Assembly (NCBI GenBank): GCA_008360955.1
Contig: LUCM01004641.1
Span: forward strand, 62,001 to 126,000
DNA from: Fasciolopsis buskii
Taxonomy: Eukaryota; Platyhelminthes; Trematoda; Plagiorchiida; Fasciolidae
DNA: 64,000 nt
Direction: 5' to 3'
In this document: positions 12,206 through 26,144 of the stretch, piece after piece
Numbering within the stretch: the first letter of the stretch is position 1
How the letters are laid out: each line of letters begins with the position of its first letter
The notes under the pieces: model-generated
Seen by the model: the letters and a program-made list of their open reading frames with translations, nothing else
What the model was told of the DNA's origin: nothing
The model's database searches: none
Program-made: the position numbers and the translations under genes

Positions 12206-15200
12206 TAGAGCAGACTAATTCTGACCAAGTAAGCCAGCTCTTTTCAGGTCTAGAAGCTCCGAAGCAGGTTGATGGAAATCTGTCAAGTCGGACTTAGGTC
12301 GATTCTTGCGGTCAACTAAGGTCAGATGATCACAGAACGCCGAGGCTTGAAAATTCCAGGAATGACTGATTTTAGTGTTAGCAAAAATACTACTTTGCGA
12401 ACTCAGGTCGTCCTGCGAGTAATGTTCTGAACCCTCCTGTGGTTGAGTGAACTGGTACGCACAGGATAGTCTTTGAATATCTTTTTAAGGATGATTCGAT
12501 GTGATAGCAATCCGAGTTGGATATGGGATTTTTCGTCTTTAAAACAGGATTTCGAAGTTACCCACAAAAAGGAGATTCAGTTGCGTATCTTCCCGGTTTG
12601 TGTGCCCTGTTATTCATAGCCAAAAAATAAGAACATTACTATCCGAGTGGTTGAAATCACCAGCAACAATGAAAGAGGTTCATTAGCAAATCATCAAAAA
12701 AGAGACATCGTTAGCCTGGGAAAAGGGTATGCGTGCATACTCAGTTTTATGGTCGACCGGGGTTTAACTCGAATCTCCGACTCTGGGCAATAAAACATCA
12801 TGCCTTTGGCATCTTGAAAATTCTGGCGCCTATTTGAGCATAGTTATTAGGACTGATAGCTAACTCAGAAGATATATTCACTCGAAAGAATGTGGTACAA
12901 CGATATAATCGCTAATGAGTTCAGCCATTAAAAAGGACAACAAACAGATTCTACGGCATGCTAAACAGTTTCAGTTTGGTAGACAGCATGATGGACTGGA
13001 GATCGATCTTGTCTAGAGTTTTCTGCGTAATAGGAAAAGCTTGTTTTGTAAGCCTCACTTACTCTAGGCTTGGGATGATGATCTATCGTGTGGGAAAAGA
13101 CTATACAGATTTTTAAACAATCTCTAATAAGATAGCAAAATTTATTTCATAGTTCTCATCTGAATGGGGACATATTTAATTTCTTTCGGTTATTCAACTT
13201 TTACTTCTGGAATTACAGTGAAATCCAAGTTGGAAGAGAACTGTTTACTCAATGATGCGGGGGTGCTATTGTTGGTCAATGTACTGTATCCATGGAAAGG
13301 TCCGTTAACGAGGTTGATCGGGTTAGTTCAGTCCTCTCCACCAGTGGTATTTATGTTTCAGACAACCACGTTAAGAACCAGCTGCTTGATCTTAGGTTAT
13401 CACATAAAACATATTCGAGATAGATCAGAACTTCGCAGTTTCGTCGCCTCATACTTATGCATCTACCAGACGCGTAGTTTGAAGAATACCAGATTTTGGT
13501 AGTCCTTTTCGAACCCGCTTTATGCACTGATGGATCAGGTGGAATGCGAATATCGTATTCGGCGGTAAAACAAAATACCTGCTTCAACCTGGGTAACCAT
13601 ACAATAAGTAAACGGTGACACTAAAGAACGCAAGACAGCCATGTGGTGATCCGTCAAGCATTTTGATAAATAAAATTATCAGTGCCACCAAAAAGATATT
13701 AATAAAACCACTTTTTTATCAGACTATACGTTGCATCAACTTATACTTGCTGCAAATTTCATGCCGCGGCTTTCCAGTGGCGGCAGCTTTTTGAAGTATC
13801 CCAACTGACTGAAGTAGACCGCAGCTGTACTTCGCACTTTGAAGTACTGTTCGCCTTTTCAATAATCAAATTCGACTTTGGGCATTTTGAGTGGAAGAAC
13901 AGAGCAATTGAGATTGCTTTAGATTTTAATTACATTGGCTCCAATTCGCTGTTCAACAGACAAGTCTTGTTGATGTCAAGCAGATCAGTGGTATGGCGAG
14001 AGCGAATTTTTGGTGACGCAATGGAACTAGCCTCATCATCAGGTCTGAGGCATTAGAACTGCAGTCCATCTAGTCTTATTCTGTAGTTGTGAAGACAGGT
14101 TAACGAAAGATGAAGGTATCATTTCTTTTTGGCGTTTCGGTTATAAGTCCCGTAGATCTGTGATGAAGACTAACCTGCCTTACAGAATCCCGAATTAAAC
14201 TTAGAAACAACTACCACTTCACCCATCCGCCGATAACTGCACGACCGCGACAGCTGCAGCGATTTAGGCCTGTGCACATAAACCTAAATGTAATAATCAT
14301 ACACTTACCCAGGCACACAAACTTGAATACTCTATTTAAGCAATTTCGTCCCACTGTCATTATCTCTTGGGCACTGAAACTAAATGAACGTGCTCTTCTC
14401 GGTCGTCTATGTCCCTCTCTTGTAATTCTGATGACCCCTTTCAGTTTGCATGCAAGCCAAACCGGTATACCCTGGATGCGGTTGCTCTACTACAGCATTC
14501 AGTTGATAAAAGTTCAAGCACTTCGGTGAAGTTCATCCGCTGAGTCCATTTTTAGAATTTTGCCATGTCCTCTACTCAGTTTCCGGCTCCCTGTTTTATA
14601 CTCTTAAGTCTTTTTGAAGACCAATTTATAAACTGTCTTGGTAGGAAGACTGCTTTTGAAATAGAACTCAGTGAACCAATTCTGGTTATTACTTACACAG
14701 CCCCTCACGTAACAACTCCAGTGTTATTCAGTCGACTGACCCTTCGCTCCACCTTTTCACTACTTACTTTAGTGACCTGTCTACTGAACCACGTGCTCAA
14801 GTTCTCTAGTATGGGAGAATTTCTCACTCGCCCAGTCAATTCCCAATCACTTGCAGTTACCAACTCTTTCTGAAGGTTTGAGTAATATTCAGGAATTTTC
14901 TTCTCAGTTACTTCTTTCTAGTATCTATACAGATTCTGAATGTGCTTTTATTCTCTTTTGGTCTCCTTTCCCCTAAGAGTACTCAGTACCGAAAGCCATC
15001 CACGGTCTCAGAGACGAATCTGTCAGGAAATAAGGTACTACATTATGCACCAATATAGGATGGTCTTCTGATATTCTCGGGTGTGTCTGGCAAATTCATC
15101 GCCTGTCTTTTCAGATCCCTAGAGTGAAAGAGTTTGATGCGAAGCATAATCACTACTACCTTTGTCCTTCAATGTTGTCACCCTATCTTATGCCACTGTT

Positions 15201-16419
15201 CTTCAGTTATTTGTCCAGACTTAGTCAAAAAAGATTTCCTTTTATGCTGTCGAGGTCTGTCTATCATTAGTCGTGTTTCTGTTCTTGTTAATTCCCTTAA
15301 TGACAAAACACGATTTGCAAATCCAGGTCGGCGGAAAATTGTCAGGAAGCTTTTTTGCGGATCGTAACCATCCCTTATTTAATCATTTATCTTCTTATCA
15401 TTTGTATGCATTTATTTGTTCAAGCATAGACTATTTTCCTCACTTGTTGGTGTTTAACGCTATTCCCCTCTTCCCCGTTTAGTTTGCTCTGTCTTTCGGA
15501 AGTAGGAAAACATGAGAAAGCTACAGTTATGGTTCCCCAACTGAAAATATTTCGTCTGATGGTAACTCGTCGGCAGTGTTAGTATTTTTGATTTTCGTCA
15601 GGTTATTTTATTTATTAATTTATAGAAGTCTATCAGACTGTACAACGCAGAGTAATACAGACATCCGGACCAAGAATCCAACCGATTGACATGTGCGTAT
15701 TTACTTAGTAAAACTTAGTTTGCGGACCACGTTACATGGCGACATCGGCGAAGGTGTGAATCAGTGATTGAATTAGAAAAAGATGAGTCGTAGTGCTGGT
15801 TTCATCACGTGCATGCTAGTTCATTCAGTTTCTACCTCCGCATAAGCAGTCATCCAATGAGATCCATGGCCTCAACTTATGGTTTGTCTCTTAGGGTTGT
15901 TTGATAGATTTTATCTGAATGGATAGTTGGAGTTGTATATTGCGGAGTGGGGGCTTACATCTATCATGAAAGCATGGTTTGTTTCAGGGAGTGAAAAATC
16001 CCACTGAAAGTGTCTTGCCAACATAGGTCTGTATATTACGCACATCAGTGTACTCATGGTCCGTGTGTCCCTGAATCAAGCTTTTATTCCCATGTCATTT
16101 TCACATTCACCAGTTGCCGATAACTTACCGTCAGCCTTCGAAAATCAACCTACGGACCAGTCAGACGTCGACACGCTGTTACGCGATTCATTCAATCTAA
16201 TTCACCAATTCTCTGGACGACCAAGTAATACGCCATATGCGTCGATAGTTCGCGTTTTATGCCGTACCGACCTAATTTCAATCTAGTTCTCTCATTTTTT
16301 CACAGTTAGCTTCCTTTTGATATTTTAACAACTAGGAGGTCACTGATCGAATGCCGCTCTAAAGTTCATTCAGTGAAACAGCAATTTGTTCTTATGTTAC
16401 TACTAGTGACTTTTGGCAG

Positions 16420-16512
16420 ATTTGTAAGGATCCTTTTGGATTTTACTTGACAGTTTTGTTTTTTCCATTGCCGTCATTAGTAGGACTAACCGCGAAACTA
16501 ACGCCTGTTAAG
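16420..16512 (+). CDS. Candidate internal exon, membrane-segment-like
   Basis: A good acceptor (gacttttggcag, ending 16419) and a good donor (aag|gtgagc at 16513) enclose 31 codons, phase 0-0: ICKDPFGFYLTVLFFPLPSL and on to TPVK. The surrounding frame is open for 84 codons. The hydrophobic character may simply reflect T-rich DNA. Confidence 0.22.
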
Positions 16513-17930
16513 GTGAGCATGTCCTGCTTGAGATTTGTTGCACTGGAAATCGTGATTTATATGGTTGGGACAGGTCTTAAGTTCGGACCCGTTTTCTGCT
16601 TGCATGATTAAAAATCTGGATAACGTCCGGTGGTTTAATTGGACCGGTATGTTCGCCGGTCATCGATGAGTCCCCTTCACACTGGTATTCTGACCCTGAT
16701 AGTCTAATATTTGCCTTTAACAGCATGGTGAGTAGTTATATGACAGCAGACGATCATATGGTATTTCGTAAAAATGCTCCGAAATTGGTTTAAGATTCAG
16801 TGTGACAAACTTTTCTCATTTGAATGGAGCTATTTTGTTCAAGTTATATCCCAATTTATAACTGATCAAGTCTGTGCTGCGATATGTTGAGAGCAGGCTA
16901 CTTAGGGTTCAATCAAAATGGAACCAACCATTTATAGTTCGAAGATTTATTGAACCGATTTATCCGATATATACTGATACGGCCTACATTTTCCACCTCA
17001 CTCATTGTACGACTGGCTGAACTACCGAAATCAACAGGAAGCGAAATTAACAATCCAAGGACCGCAAAGTAAGTAACAAGCACGCCTCCTCAATGCAGAT
17101 CACTTTGCCCCAAAACGTGTTGATGTCCAGGACAGATTTCCGGACAGCCTGCTATTTGATACTAGCTGCTGTCGTCACACGTCACTCTCCAAGTATTTTT
17201 TAATTTTTCTAATTTCCCCAGATATCTGTTCTGTTTTGCGCTTGCGCTGAAATTTCGCCCTCATTTGAGTGGATAAAAGCTTTACCTAACTTGATTTGAC
17301 TTTCTTCACTCGCCACTGGAAGAAGAACCGCAAATTGGCAAAGCCGAACTTATTTTCCACTTCCCTTTGCTGTTCATGGTCTGATGAATTGAGTAAAGGT
17401 GTCTATCAGAAGAATAACCGGACTGAATTATACTTGAACATTTTTAAGTTTTATGCCACTGAAATAATGGATCGATTGTTTTCGAATACCGTTCCGGAAG
17501 ACTCGTGAAATGTTATATATTCATTTAAGTGCTTTAAACAAGTACTACAACACTTTAGTCTAATGGATACCCAAAGGAAGGCATTCGCAAACATTCCACA
17601 GAGGAATTTCCTGTCCCTGAGAAGCAAGATGCAAAAGAAACAAAATTCTCTCAAAGTTTACTTTCAACAGGAATGACATCAGCAAGCTACACACTGAGCT
17701 CTTGAATTCAGTCATTAAGCTCACGCAATATATATCTGACCAAGCCATGATATTTATTACTTCACTTTTAAGGAAACTCGATGAAGGACCAGCTGCTATT
17801 TGGCACCAAATAAAGTTGTGTTTATCATCCCACATGTATATACCGAACCGTCCACATAAGCAAACCAGCAAGTCGGTCATGTCGTCGAGTAACTCAACAC
17901 ACTCCGACGTAATTTTAAACAAAAATGGAT

Positions 17931-18085
17931 TTGTCCTTGTTAGGAATCATCAGCAGTGCATGTGGACCGCGCCCGAACTGGGACGCGAACCCGGGACGAA
18001 CAATCCTGAGTCGAACGCCTTAGCCATTAAGCTACCGGGCAGGCTCTCCACGGTTTGCTGAACTTCACAACATGATGTTGCACCC
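17931..18085 (-). mobile_element. tRNA-derived SINE, family A, minus-strand copy
   Basis: On the minus strand it reads gcccggtagcttaatggc (A-box region), then gggttcgcgtcccagttc (B-box region), then a body ending in cctaacaagg. Internal A and B boxes about 50 bases apart are the signature of a tRNA-derived SINE promoted by RNA polymerase III. This is one of the best preserved heads in the window; the 3' tail appears truncated. Confidence 0.75.
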
Positions 18086-20209
18086 CCCAAGGTTGAAGAC
18101 TCTTCAGAGTTAAACCAGTCATTTGTCAGTCTCCCATAAACAACTTTCTGGCTCAAGAAAATGAAGTCATTTATTAATCACAAGTTTAAGCAGTCATCAT
18201 CCCTCAACATCCAATTTGAAATCATGTACAAAATTATAAACACAAACTTACTGGGACACTAATTAGTCTCAATCACCGATTGTATCAATCCGAACATCAC
18301 TTCCATCGCATGACTCGTCTTTAATTTAGTGCGTTTTAATCTTCAATGGCTGTTTTAATGACTGTATTCAAAGTCACAATGACTATATTATGCACGTGGG
18401 ATGAAGCAACGAAACGGTCATGGATGTATTAATCAAACTATTGTTTGATGGAAAACAGCGCTTCCTACTCCCAACAATCTAAACTTATGTTATTTGTTAT
18501 TATGAAGCCGTTGCAATCATTTTGCATTTTAGCCATTCCATGCTTCTGGGTTTTCGTGTCCGAGTGAATCCCTTTTTCCAAACCGTCTGCCTAGGATCTG
18601 CTAAAACTTTTGCCACATTGTGGCTTGCCGGAGACATCTCGAAACGAAATTCGGACGTGCCAAGCTTGACAAACTAACTGCGTGCATCTGATTATTCACG
18701 GTGCGAGAGGCTTTTATTTTAAGATTAACTGTGCTAATTGTGTTTTACGAATTGTGAGTTTACCAACCAATGCTAGATTAAATGTTTCCATCGGTATTGT
18801 CGTCAAATGTTCTGTTGCAAACAGGCATCATTTGAGGTGTTCTCTAGAATTTACTCGGTTTGTGGAATAATCTGAAAAAGTGGACTCCTCAGGCTAGTTG
18901 ACTATAATGTTGCATCGTAAAACAAACAGATTGCACAGGGACGACAACCGAGGTATGCGGTGATTGGATATCCCCAAGAAAACCTATTCTTCCTTTTTGA
19001 TTGGATCATATGTGAGCGCCCACCTACATAAAAGACTTTTTGACCTTGGATGGATTATATATCTAGCTTTCCTATCGAAATTTTCAAGCCAATTGTAATT
19101 TTTGATGGATTGCAGGCGGTGGCATTCAGGAAGCACAAACCTCTTTTACAGAGCCATACAAAAGACGATGAACGTAAGTAATTACATTTAACGTTTGTAT
19201 AAATTATTATCATCTGGCAGAAGAAAGCAAAAAAGGCTGACTTATTGTACTCATTGTGATGTTCACAATGGGCAAGTTCAAAAACAATTCTTCAGTAGTT
19301 TTGGAAAGGACACATCAAATGATTCAATCCCTAAAATATATCAGGATATAAGAATGAGACAGAAAACTAAGAACATTTTGTTTCCAACTGATATTATGCA
19401 GCTATTTCTATTTTCCTCATCTCTTTGGTAGCAGTTTTTATCCATAATGATGGATCAGAAGTCACTGACAGTTCGCATCCCAGACAAAACTTGGAATGGT
19501 GATTTCAAACTCTGGGCCAAAGGACAGGTACAATAAAGTAATTATGTCATTCATTTTGTGTATAACACCGATCGTGTACGTTCAACGATGTGATTCCCTA
19601 AGTAAAGCCAAGTTTTGAAATTTTGGACTTTATGAATATTGGAGTTTGCATAAACAGTCATAATAACTCGGATACACAGAATTTCCGATTGCTATGAAAA
19701 TCTTATTGGTCCAACTTACACGACTTTGATGTTTGTCGACTAAACATTACGTACAGTGGTAGAGCAGAGCCTATGTTTGGCTGGTTTATTAGTGAGTGGG
19801 ACATCATCCAGATCTACAATCGGTGTCAGTATGGTCGTAGTGACCGCATTTCTTCCGCGGTTTTGTCTAGCAGCTGCTCGAAAAAATCGGTTCCACCTCA
19901 TCTGAATGCCAACTTAAAAAATCCTATTGCCTCGCAATCCTTTATCCAGGGATTTCGACACTTGTGGCAAGTGGTAAGCCAGTACTTCTGAGGATTTATA
20001 ACAGGACAAACGGGAATGTCGCTTTCAATGCCGAAATGAACAATATGACTGCAAGCAAAATTAAGTCATAAGTTTAATAACTAATCCATTCATAAATATA
20101 TCATGAAACGGTGTAAAGAGAATAAGTTCTTCAATATACCCACTAGCTTTGTGCTGCAGGAAGGGCTATCTCATAAACAGCTTCCATGTTTGTATAGAAT
20201 ACTATTGAT

Positions 20210-20491
20210 ATGATTCGCGTGTATCTCGAATACCCTCCACAAAAGGCAATGGTCTGGTGTTGCAGAGTTTATTATCAGACAGCATTCAGGTCGTTGTTTA
20301 CTCAGCATTCAATTGAGAAGAGGTTAGGCAGTTATCTTGAAGGACTGGACGTTGGTCAAACAAACAGCAAGACAAATACAGATCCTTTTAAATATGCGCA
20401 AATAGTTCCACCGCTCAAACGGATCATTTATTTAGGCTTCCTTTGGAGACAAAAATCGTTAAATCTTGGTTCGTTTCCTTCCACCCTGTGA
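20210..20491 (+). other. Unassigned 93-codon open frame
   Basis: Starts at an ATG (MIRVYLEYPPQKAMVWCC) and continues with HSIEKRLGSYLEGLDVGQTN. No domain, signal peptide or splice context identifies it. Confidence 0.15.
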
Positions 20492-21565
20492 GTATTTGCA
20501 CACTACACCCATGTCTTAGTCATTATTGGTTATCTTGAGAACCATGGGATAATCACGCTGCTTGTACCATACATGTGCAAATATTGTGATATGGCTCACA
20601 AAAAGTTGTGTAAACCTATATTTTCGACTTCTCGCTGAATTATGCTCAAAAGCAGTCCTGTCCAGCCCTATTAGCTGACGAGGCAAACAGATCACTCAGT
20701 GGATTTATGTTAGGAGAAAGATAACTGTCCCATTTTTTGTTAAAATTATCAAGTGAATACACCTTGATATAAAGCAGTAGTCCCCTAGTCTGAGTCTTGA
20801 AGTTCTTCAGGTGAAGGTTATGAATCTGTTACAGGCTACACCAGTTCACATTTGTTGCCACCTGAAAAACATGAACAGACATCGGAGACCAGTGATTGTC
20901 AGTTGGATTAACAGTCGGTCACCATAACATAATTGTTTGATGAACAGTACGTGTTTTGCTGTATCTGCAAAGTGTAATTAAAAAGTAATATAATGGAACG
21001 CAAGTATAGTAACCGTTACAATAGGAAGGTGAAGTCAATTTCGGAATAGATAAAAATTTTTAAGGGACTCATTCAGTTGTGCGGTAATACAGGGGATGCT
21101 TCAAACTTGGTCATCTAGCAAGGAGAAAATCAAAAACAAATATCTCTGTGGCAGTTTGATGCGGATTTGTCTATCCCTCCTTCATACTTGGATATGGAAA
21201 ACTATTGTGTGTAAAACCGTCATCCACTTTAAACTACTCGAGTGGAACAGTGGTAGTATTTTGTTTACAACAAAATACTTAGAAGAAAACGAATCACAGA
21301 AACTTGGAGACAGAAACAGAAATATTTCCTAATCGTAATGTAATTAATCTCACTCAGAAAGTGCTGAACTATGGTAGCGAATTGTGGTTCAAACTGGATT
21401 TAAGTGCTAAGATGGATGGATGTATCAGCAGTCATGTGGACCGGATAAATCATCTGACCCCATTTCCATTGGCGATTTAAGGATTACAAATCGTAATAAA
21501 TTCTAATTTCCGGGATAGAAGTGCTTCGGACTGACCACCCGGTATTATTAAAAGATAACCTGCAG

Positions 21566-21650
21566 TGACCGGCGGTAGCCAAACGGTCAAAGTCGTGACG
21601 TCTCAACTAGAAGATCGCGTGTTCGAACCTTCAACCGACTTCAGTCAGCC
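21566..21650 (+). mobile_element. tRNA-like SINE head, different family from A
   Basis: ggtagccaaacggtcaaag is a good A box and gtgttcgaacc (21619-21629) a near-perfect B box, spaced as in a tRNA gene. The acceptor and T stems do not pair, so it is a tRNA-derived repeat or pseudogene rather than a functional tRNA. Confidence 0.5.
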
Positions 21651-22362
21651 GCAACCGTCTTCCTGAAAATGATGTACATCGTCGTTTCATTATTAAAGAA
21701 CCTAATAGGATGAAAACATAAATAGGATAAACGGGTTCTTAATATCATCGTCTTCAAACCAACAGAACGGTTTCATAGAATTTTCAATGTCCATGATGTA
21801 CAATATTTAGTTAGTCATCAATCCAATTAAGTAAATGTTTACAAAATAACTAGTATTTTTGAAATCGGCTTTTGACAACAGTATTTTTTAGTTCAATTTG
21901 TGGTTACTAAATTGCTTTTATCTTCTTGAGTAGATATTACAAAAATCCAGTGCGGAAGTTTTCTAAATGAATGGAAAGTCGTTGAATGGTTAAATCTGAA
22001 ATCACCAGTATACATTTGTCGGCCCAAAATAATTGTCTCCGTTTATTACGGTGGGCCATTAGCAAATTTTCACAAATGCAGCTAGTAACACGCCGTTAGG
22101 AAAGCTTAAGAATAACGGTAATAAAAACAAAAAGAAGACGTGTTCCTGAATTTATTGAGCACAAACCGACTTTGAAATTTCGTCGTACATTCGTTCGTCC
22201 TTACAAGCTCTTCGTCAGCATCTTGCTCTTATCTTTTACAGAACAGTGTTCATGTGTCTTTTTTTTTTGTTCACAGCGTTGGGCAAAATTACAAATCTCA
22301 CTTAGGCAAAAATGCATTATCAAACGACATTCACTGGTCACGAAACGTCGTCATTTTCAGCT

Positions 22363-22704
22363 CTAAGTACAAAATATAGTTGAGCTTGTGCGAACATCTG
22401 CAACCGAGCTGTGCAGCATGCATATATTTGGCTGGGAAAGACAACAGGCTACCGCTCCAGCTGTTGCTAGCATTCGTGGGTCTCGCCGGAACGAGAGACG
22501 ACGAAAAGGATGGAGCCAACATGAGTTCATTTCTGCTTCAAGCGCGTGCGAGGCAGACAGCTGATTTGGTACATGTTCTAGTTCATCTAAGCGATAAGTT
22601 GCCAACTTTGATGACAGATTCAAACACAGAGCACAGATCCACGGTCGGTTACGCACTCCAACAGAGTGCATGAAAGCGCCGATTTCTAAAGCAATTTTGT
22701 CCAC
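22363..22704. other. GC-raised patch with open frames on both strands
   Basis: A 113-codon minus frame and a 97-codon plus frame overlap. Neither shows a recognised motif. Local GC is clearly above the surroundings; it may be an old mobile-element fragment or an exon. Confidence 0.2.
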
Positions 22705-23372
22705 TCGTAGAGATACGTTTTACATCTGTTATCTAGTCTAGCGGCACGCTTCCCTCGCTTCTAATGTTGGTTAAACTCAATTGACAAATAATTGTTTCTG
22801 AATCCTAGGCACAGTTCTTCTACTGATTCTTTATTGAACAGCTTCCATGAAGACTGTTGACGATATAATTTAACTTTTGACGACACTTACCAGTGTAGAG
22901 CATACAAGTATAAAGATGTCTGGATAGGAAATTAATGAGTAAGTACACCTGAACAATGGCAGTAACAGCAAAATCCGTCATTTCCTTTCGCGAAAGTCTT
23001 TTTTAGCCATCCAGCTGGTTACATTCAATATCCAGGGTACACCGTGATAAAGGAAAAGGTTTGGAAAGAAGCCGTATAAAATCCTTTAATCCCCTGCTCC
23101 AAAAAAATATACACAACACTGACTTTGCTTCCTTGCGACACATTAGAAAATGAAATCCACTTCTCAGTCACGTCTGCAACATTATGTGCAAATCCCATGA
23201 ACCCCAGTTGCACCTGAAAAAACGGAATGGTTTATGTTTTGTTTGGGTCTTGAACACCTTGTTTGTGAAGTAAACCCGTTTCGCTAATTGTGCAAACGGT
23301 TCTACCTAGGCATATTGGTATTAAAGAAGACCAAGTGTTTTCGCTCTAATCATTTTTACGCCTTTTTCTCTG

Positions 23373-23390
23373 ATATATATATATGTATAT
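23373..23390. repeat. AT dinucleotide microsatellite
   Basis: A short alternating (AT)n run interrupted by one G. Confidence 0.8.
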
Positions 23391-24397
23391 AGTAAAACAA
23401 TATCGATTGTTTAAAAAGAGCTGTCTTTTAGGATTGATGATCTACAACAGGGTAATATTAGAATTGACCCGACTTTGAAACTTGCAGTCGTCCCACAAAT
23501 TTTATTTACTTTAGCGCATTGAGGGGCACGAGTACTTCAGCGCAGCACCAACTAATCGGGTGATATTGAAATCAGTTTTGCTCTAAAAACGAAAATTTTG
23601 TTGAAAAAATGTTTGCATGTGCTTGTCTGGTAAGGCTGAAAACGAGCAAACAAAAGTCATTTTTCTCTGGTCGAACTTCGAATGATATTCCCGATCTCAC
23701 CAATGTTCCATGTAACTTCGGTTAGACTAACACTAAACGGAATCGCAATTATTTCTCAGCGGTTACTTAGTTGGATATTTACTTTATCATGGGTTTATTC
23801 CTGAATTGCGACATGGAAGTTTTGCATAGTTGGTGCTGCGACCCTGCAAAGGGGTCAGCGTAAACCGTTGTTGAATTTGGATATTAGTAGCGGGCAGTTT
23901 TTGTCTACAAAGACCAAAAAGTCACGCTTGTTGGCTCTTTCATCAACAGCGCAGATATATCAGCACCACTGACCGCATTATTTTTGCCTACAGTATGACT
24001 TAGAGCACTGTTATCAAAGCAGTGAACTTAGTTTACCCAAACGGTGAGTTCTGGAACTTCGAGTTCTTTTCTGCTTGGTTTGATTGTCCTAATCAAACTT
24101 TGATTTAGTATCTACGCGACAATCAGGCCATGCGTAGGAAATGGTTACTGTGTGTATGAAACTATTGAGAAAATGTTTTTCAGCACGAGTAGCTTCTATC
24201 TATCCAGTGACTATATGGATAGTATATAAATAAATAACTGTCACCATTTTTACGGCGTCAAATTAGCAGCGGCATAACCAAGTTAAATATATGCCTGATA
24301 TGAAAAACAGGAGTCATATTTCAGCTCATCAGAATTTAGCCCACCCTCCAAACAACAAAGAATGAGAAATTGTGAATGAACTACATTGTCATCTAAC

Positions 24398-24555
24398 CTC
24401 TTGCTAGGAATCATAAGCGGTGTTGAATTACCGCCCCCGTATGAACTTGAATACAGTAAGGGCAAATGAACCAAACGCTTTAGCCAAATGAGCTTCAGGT
24501 AGACTCTCAAGGTTTTGTTGAACTTCATAACATTGGACGACACCTGTTCCCTATT
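24398..24555 (-). mobile_element. tRNA-derived SINE, family A, highly degenerate copy
   Basis: On the + strand it aligns with the other copies through gctaggaatcataagcgg, then a diverged middle, then acgctttagcc and ttgttgaacttcataac at its end. The B box is largely lost. It is an old, inactive copy in minus orientation. Confidence 0.55.
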
Positions 24556-25756
24556 AACGTTTTACGGCCATGGGGCACATGACTGCCACTGATAAATCAC
24601 TTCTCTACAAGTTGCTTAGAAATGACGAAACATCTGTACTGTGCTTCTATGACTCCTTAATTTTGAGTCGGGCAATGCTAGTGCGTGACAAATGATTCTG
24701 CAACTTTTGATAAAGCTAATATGCCTAACTGCTGTTTTAATCTGTACAGTCTTGTTGTCGGTTTGAAAAGGATATCCTAATTTTTTGTTCCATTTAGTAG
24801 ATGTACCTGCTGCCCAACTGTTAAGCTTGTGCAGAAGTGGCATTGGGAACCATTTTCATTTATCGGAATTTTAGACCACAGAAATGACTTTATATATATA
24901 TGTGTAAGTAAACCAAAAAATGAATGAATAAAATCGGTTGTAGTATGCCGTTTTCCTGTGTTCTTGCATAAATACTGTGGCAGCTGTTCATCATCAAAGA
25001 AATAGCAAATCGAGAGAACTATCAGCCTCGTGTTTTCACAACGTCTGCATTATTAGTCATGATTAAATGTGGGTCCGCTTCCTCCTATAGAACAGAATGA
25101 TGCTCTCGATGATCTTCAGATTTTATTGAATTGATGAATGTACTAATTAATTTGAATGGAAGTCACACAGAGAGTAGCTGTAACTTCGGAATATTGTTCT
25201 TAGATCACTGCGTCACCCCATTTCAAAATCAGTAGCTTCTATTAAGGCACAGCTTATTGGTTATAATACATCCTAATTTCAAGTCCGCAAAAGCAAACGA
25301 TGAAAAACTTGTCTTCTATGAGAATGACTCCACATTCACGATTGTGAAATGGTTCAAAACCATTCCTCCATCATTCTGTTATTATTATTGACAGAATGTT
25401 CCACAAATTCTCATCGTTTCTAAGTGACGGGAATGAAACATCGTACGACAGCTATTTTCTTCCTGTCTCCATAAACTAGATAAAGGGGGTATAATACATT
25501 AAGGTTCATAAAAATGGAAGTCACTAAATATTATAGCATGTTAAGACAATGGGGAAACCTTCGTGGAACATGACGCTGTCTTCCATTCCAAGTCGATTAT
25601 TGTCACTAACATGGTGATCAGATGGATGGGCTGCTCATGATGAACTATCTCGTTAGGAGATTGATCATGCGTAAGGCTTACATCAGTATTTGTTCCTTTG
25701 TAAATGGTGGATAGTCAAAGTTTTGTTCAAAATGTAGTATTTTTTACATATTTTTG

Positions 25757-26020
25757 GTAGGTATAACATTAGGAGATTACATGTTTTGATGAAATAATTC
25801 ACCATGTGGTATTAACGCTTAACTGACCATTAAGAAAGCAAGGGAACACTATAGATGTGTTTCATCCTTGTTAGGAACCATCAGCGGTGCATATCCACTC
25901 TACCCAAAATGAAACGGAAGCGTAAGACGAACAATGTTGGGTCAAACGCCTTAGCTATAATGCCACCGGGCAAGCTCTCAACGGTATGTTGAACTTCACC
26001 ACATGATGATGTTCCACCTA
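25757..26020 (-). mobile_element. tRNA-derived SINE, family A, near full-length degenerate copy
   Basis: The minus-strand copy includes head, body (the + strand shows catccttgttaggaaccatc) and a 3' tail (+ strand tgaaataattcaccatgtg). It shows that the complete element is about 260 bases: a tRNA-like head, a family-specific body and a tail shared with 26145-26230 and 41085-41130. The B-box region is strongly mutated. Confidence 0.6.
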
Positions 26021-26144
26021 TCCGTTACTGATCTGCATGGTCACGGGCCGCTTGTACACAACAGTCAGTTGCTACTGATAGATGTTTTCCCTGAAGGTAA
26101 AGTATGACAAAGGTTCTGGAAATTGCCTAATTAGCTTGGTTACC

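Larger units (their letters stand above)
1..17930. other. Region without a recognised gene (1-17.9 kb)
   Basis: AT-rich sequence with frequent stops in all frames apart from the candidates listed separately. From about 14.3 to 15.5 kb the + strand is pyrimidine-rich with several 70-100-codon frames that look like composition effects. It could be intergenic or one long intron. Confidence 0.5.
18086..24397. other. Region without a recognised gene (18.1-24.4 kb)
   Basis: Apart from the tRNA-like element at 21.6 kb, the GC-raised patch at 22.4-22.7 kb and one 93-codon frame, nothing is supported. A 10-base T run at 22259-22268 is the only other simple feature. Confidence 0.5.

Noticed and set aside
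14272..15482. A series of plus-strand frames of 70-100 codons.
   Set aside because: Same composition effect; no splice structure or motif.
17950..18156. Open frames across SINE copies, here and at 41235-41511.
   Set aside because: They are the SINE sequence read as protein, not genes.
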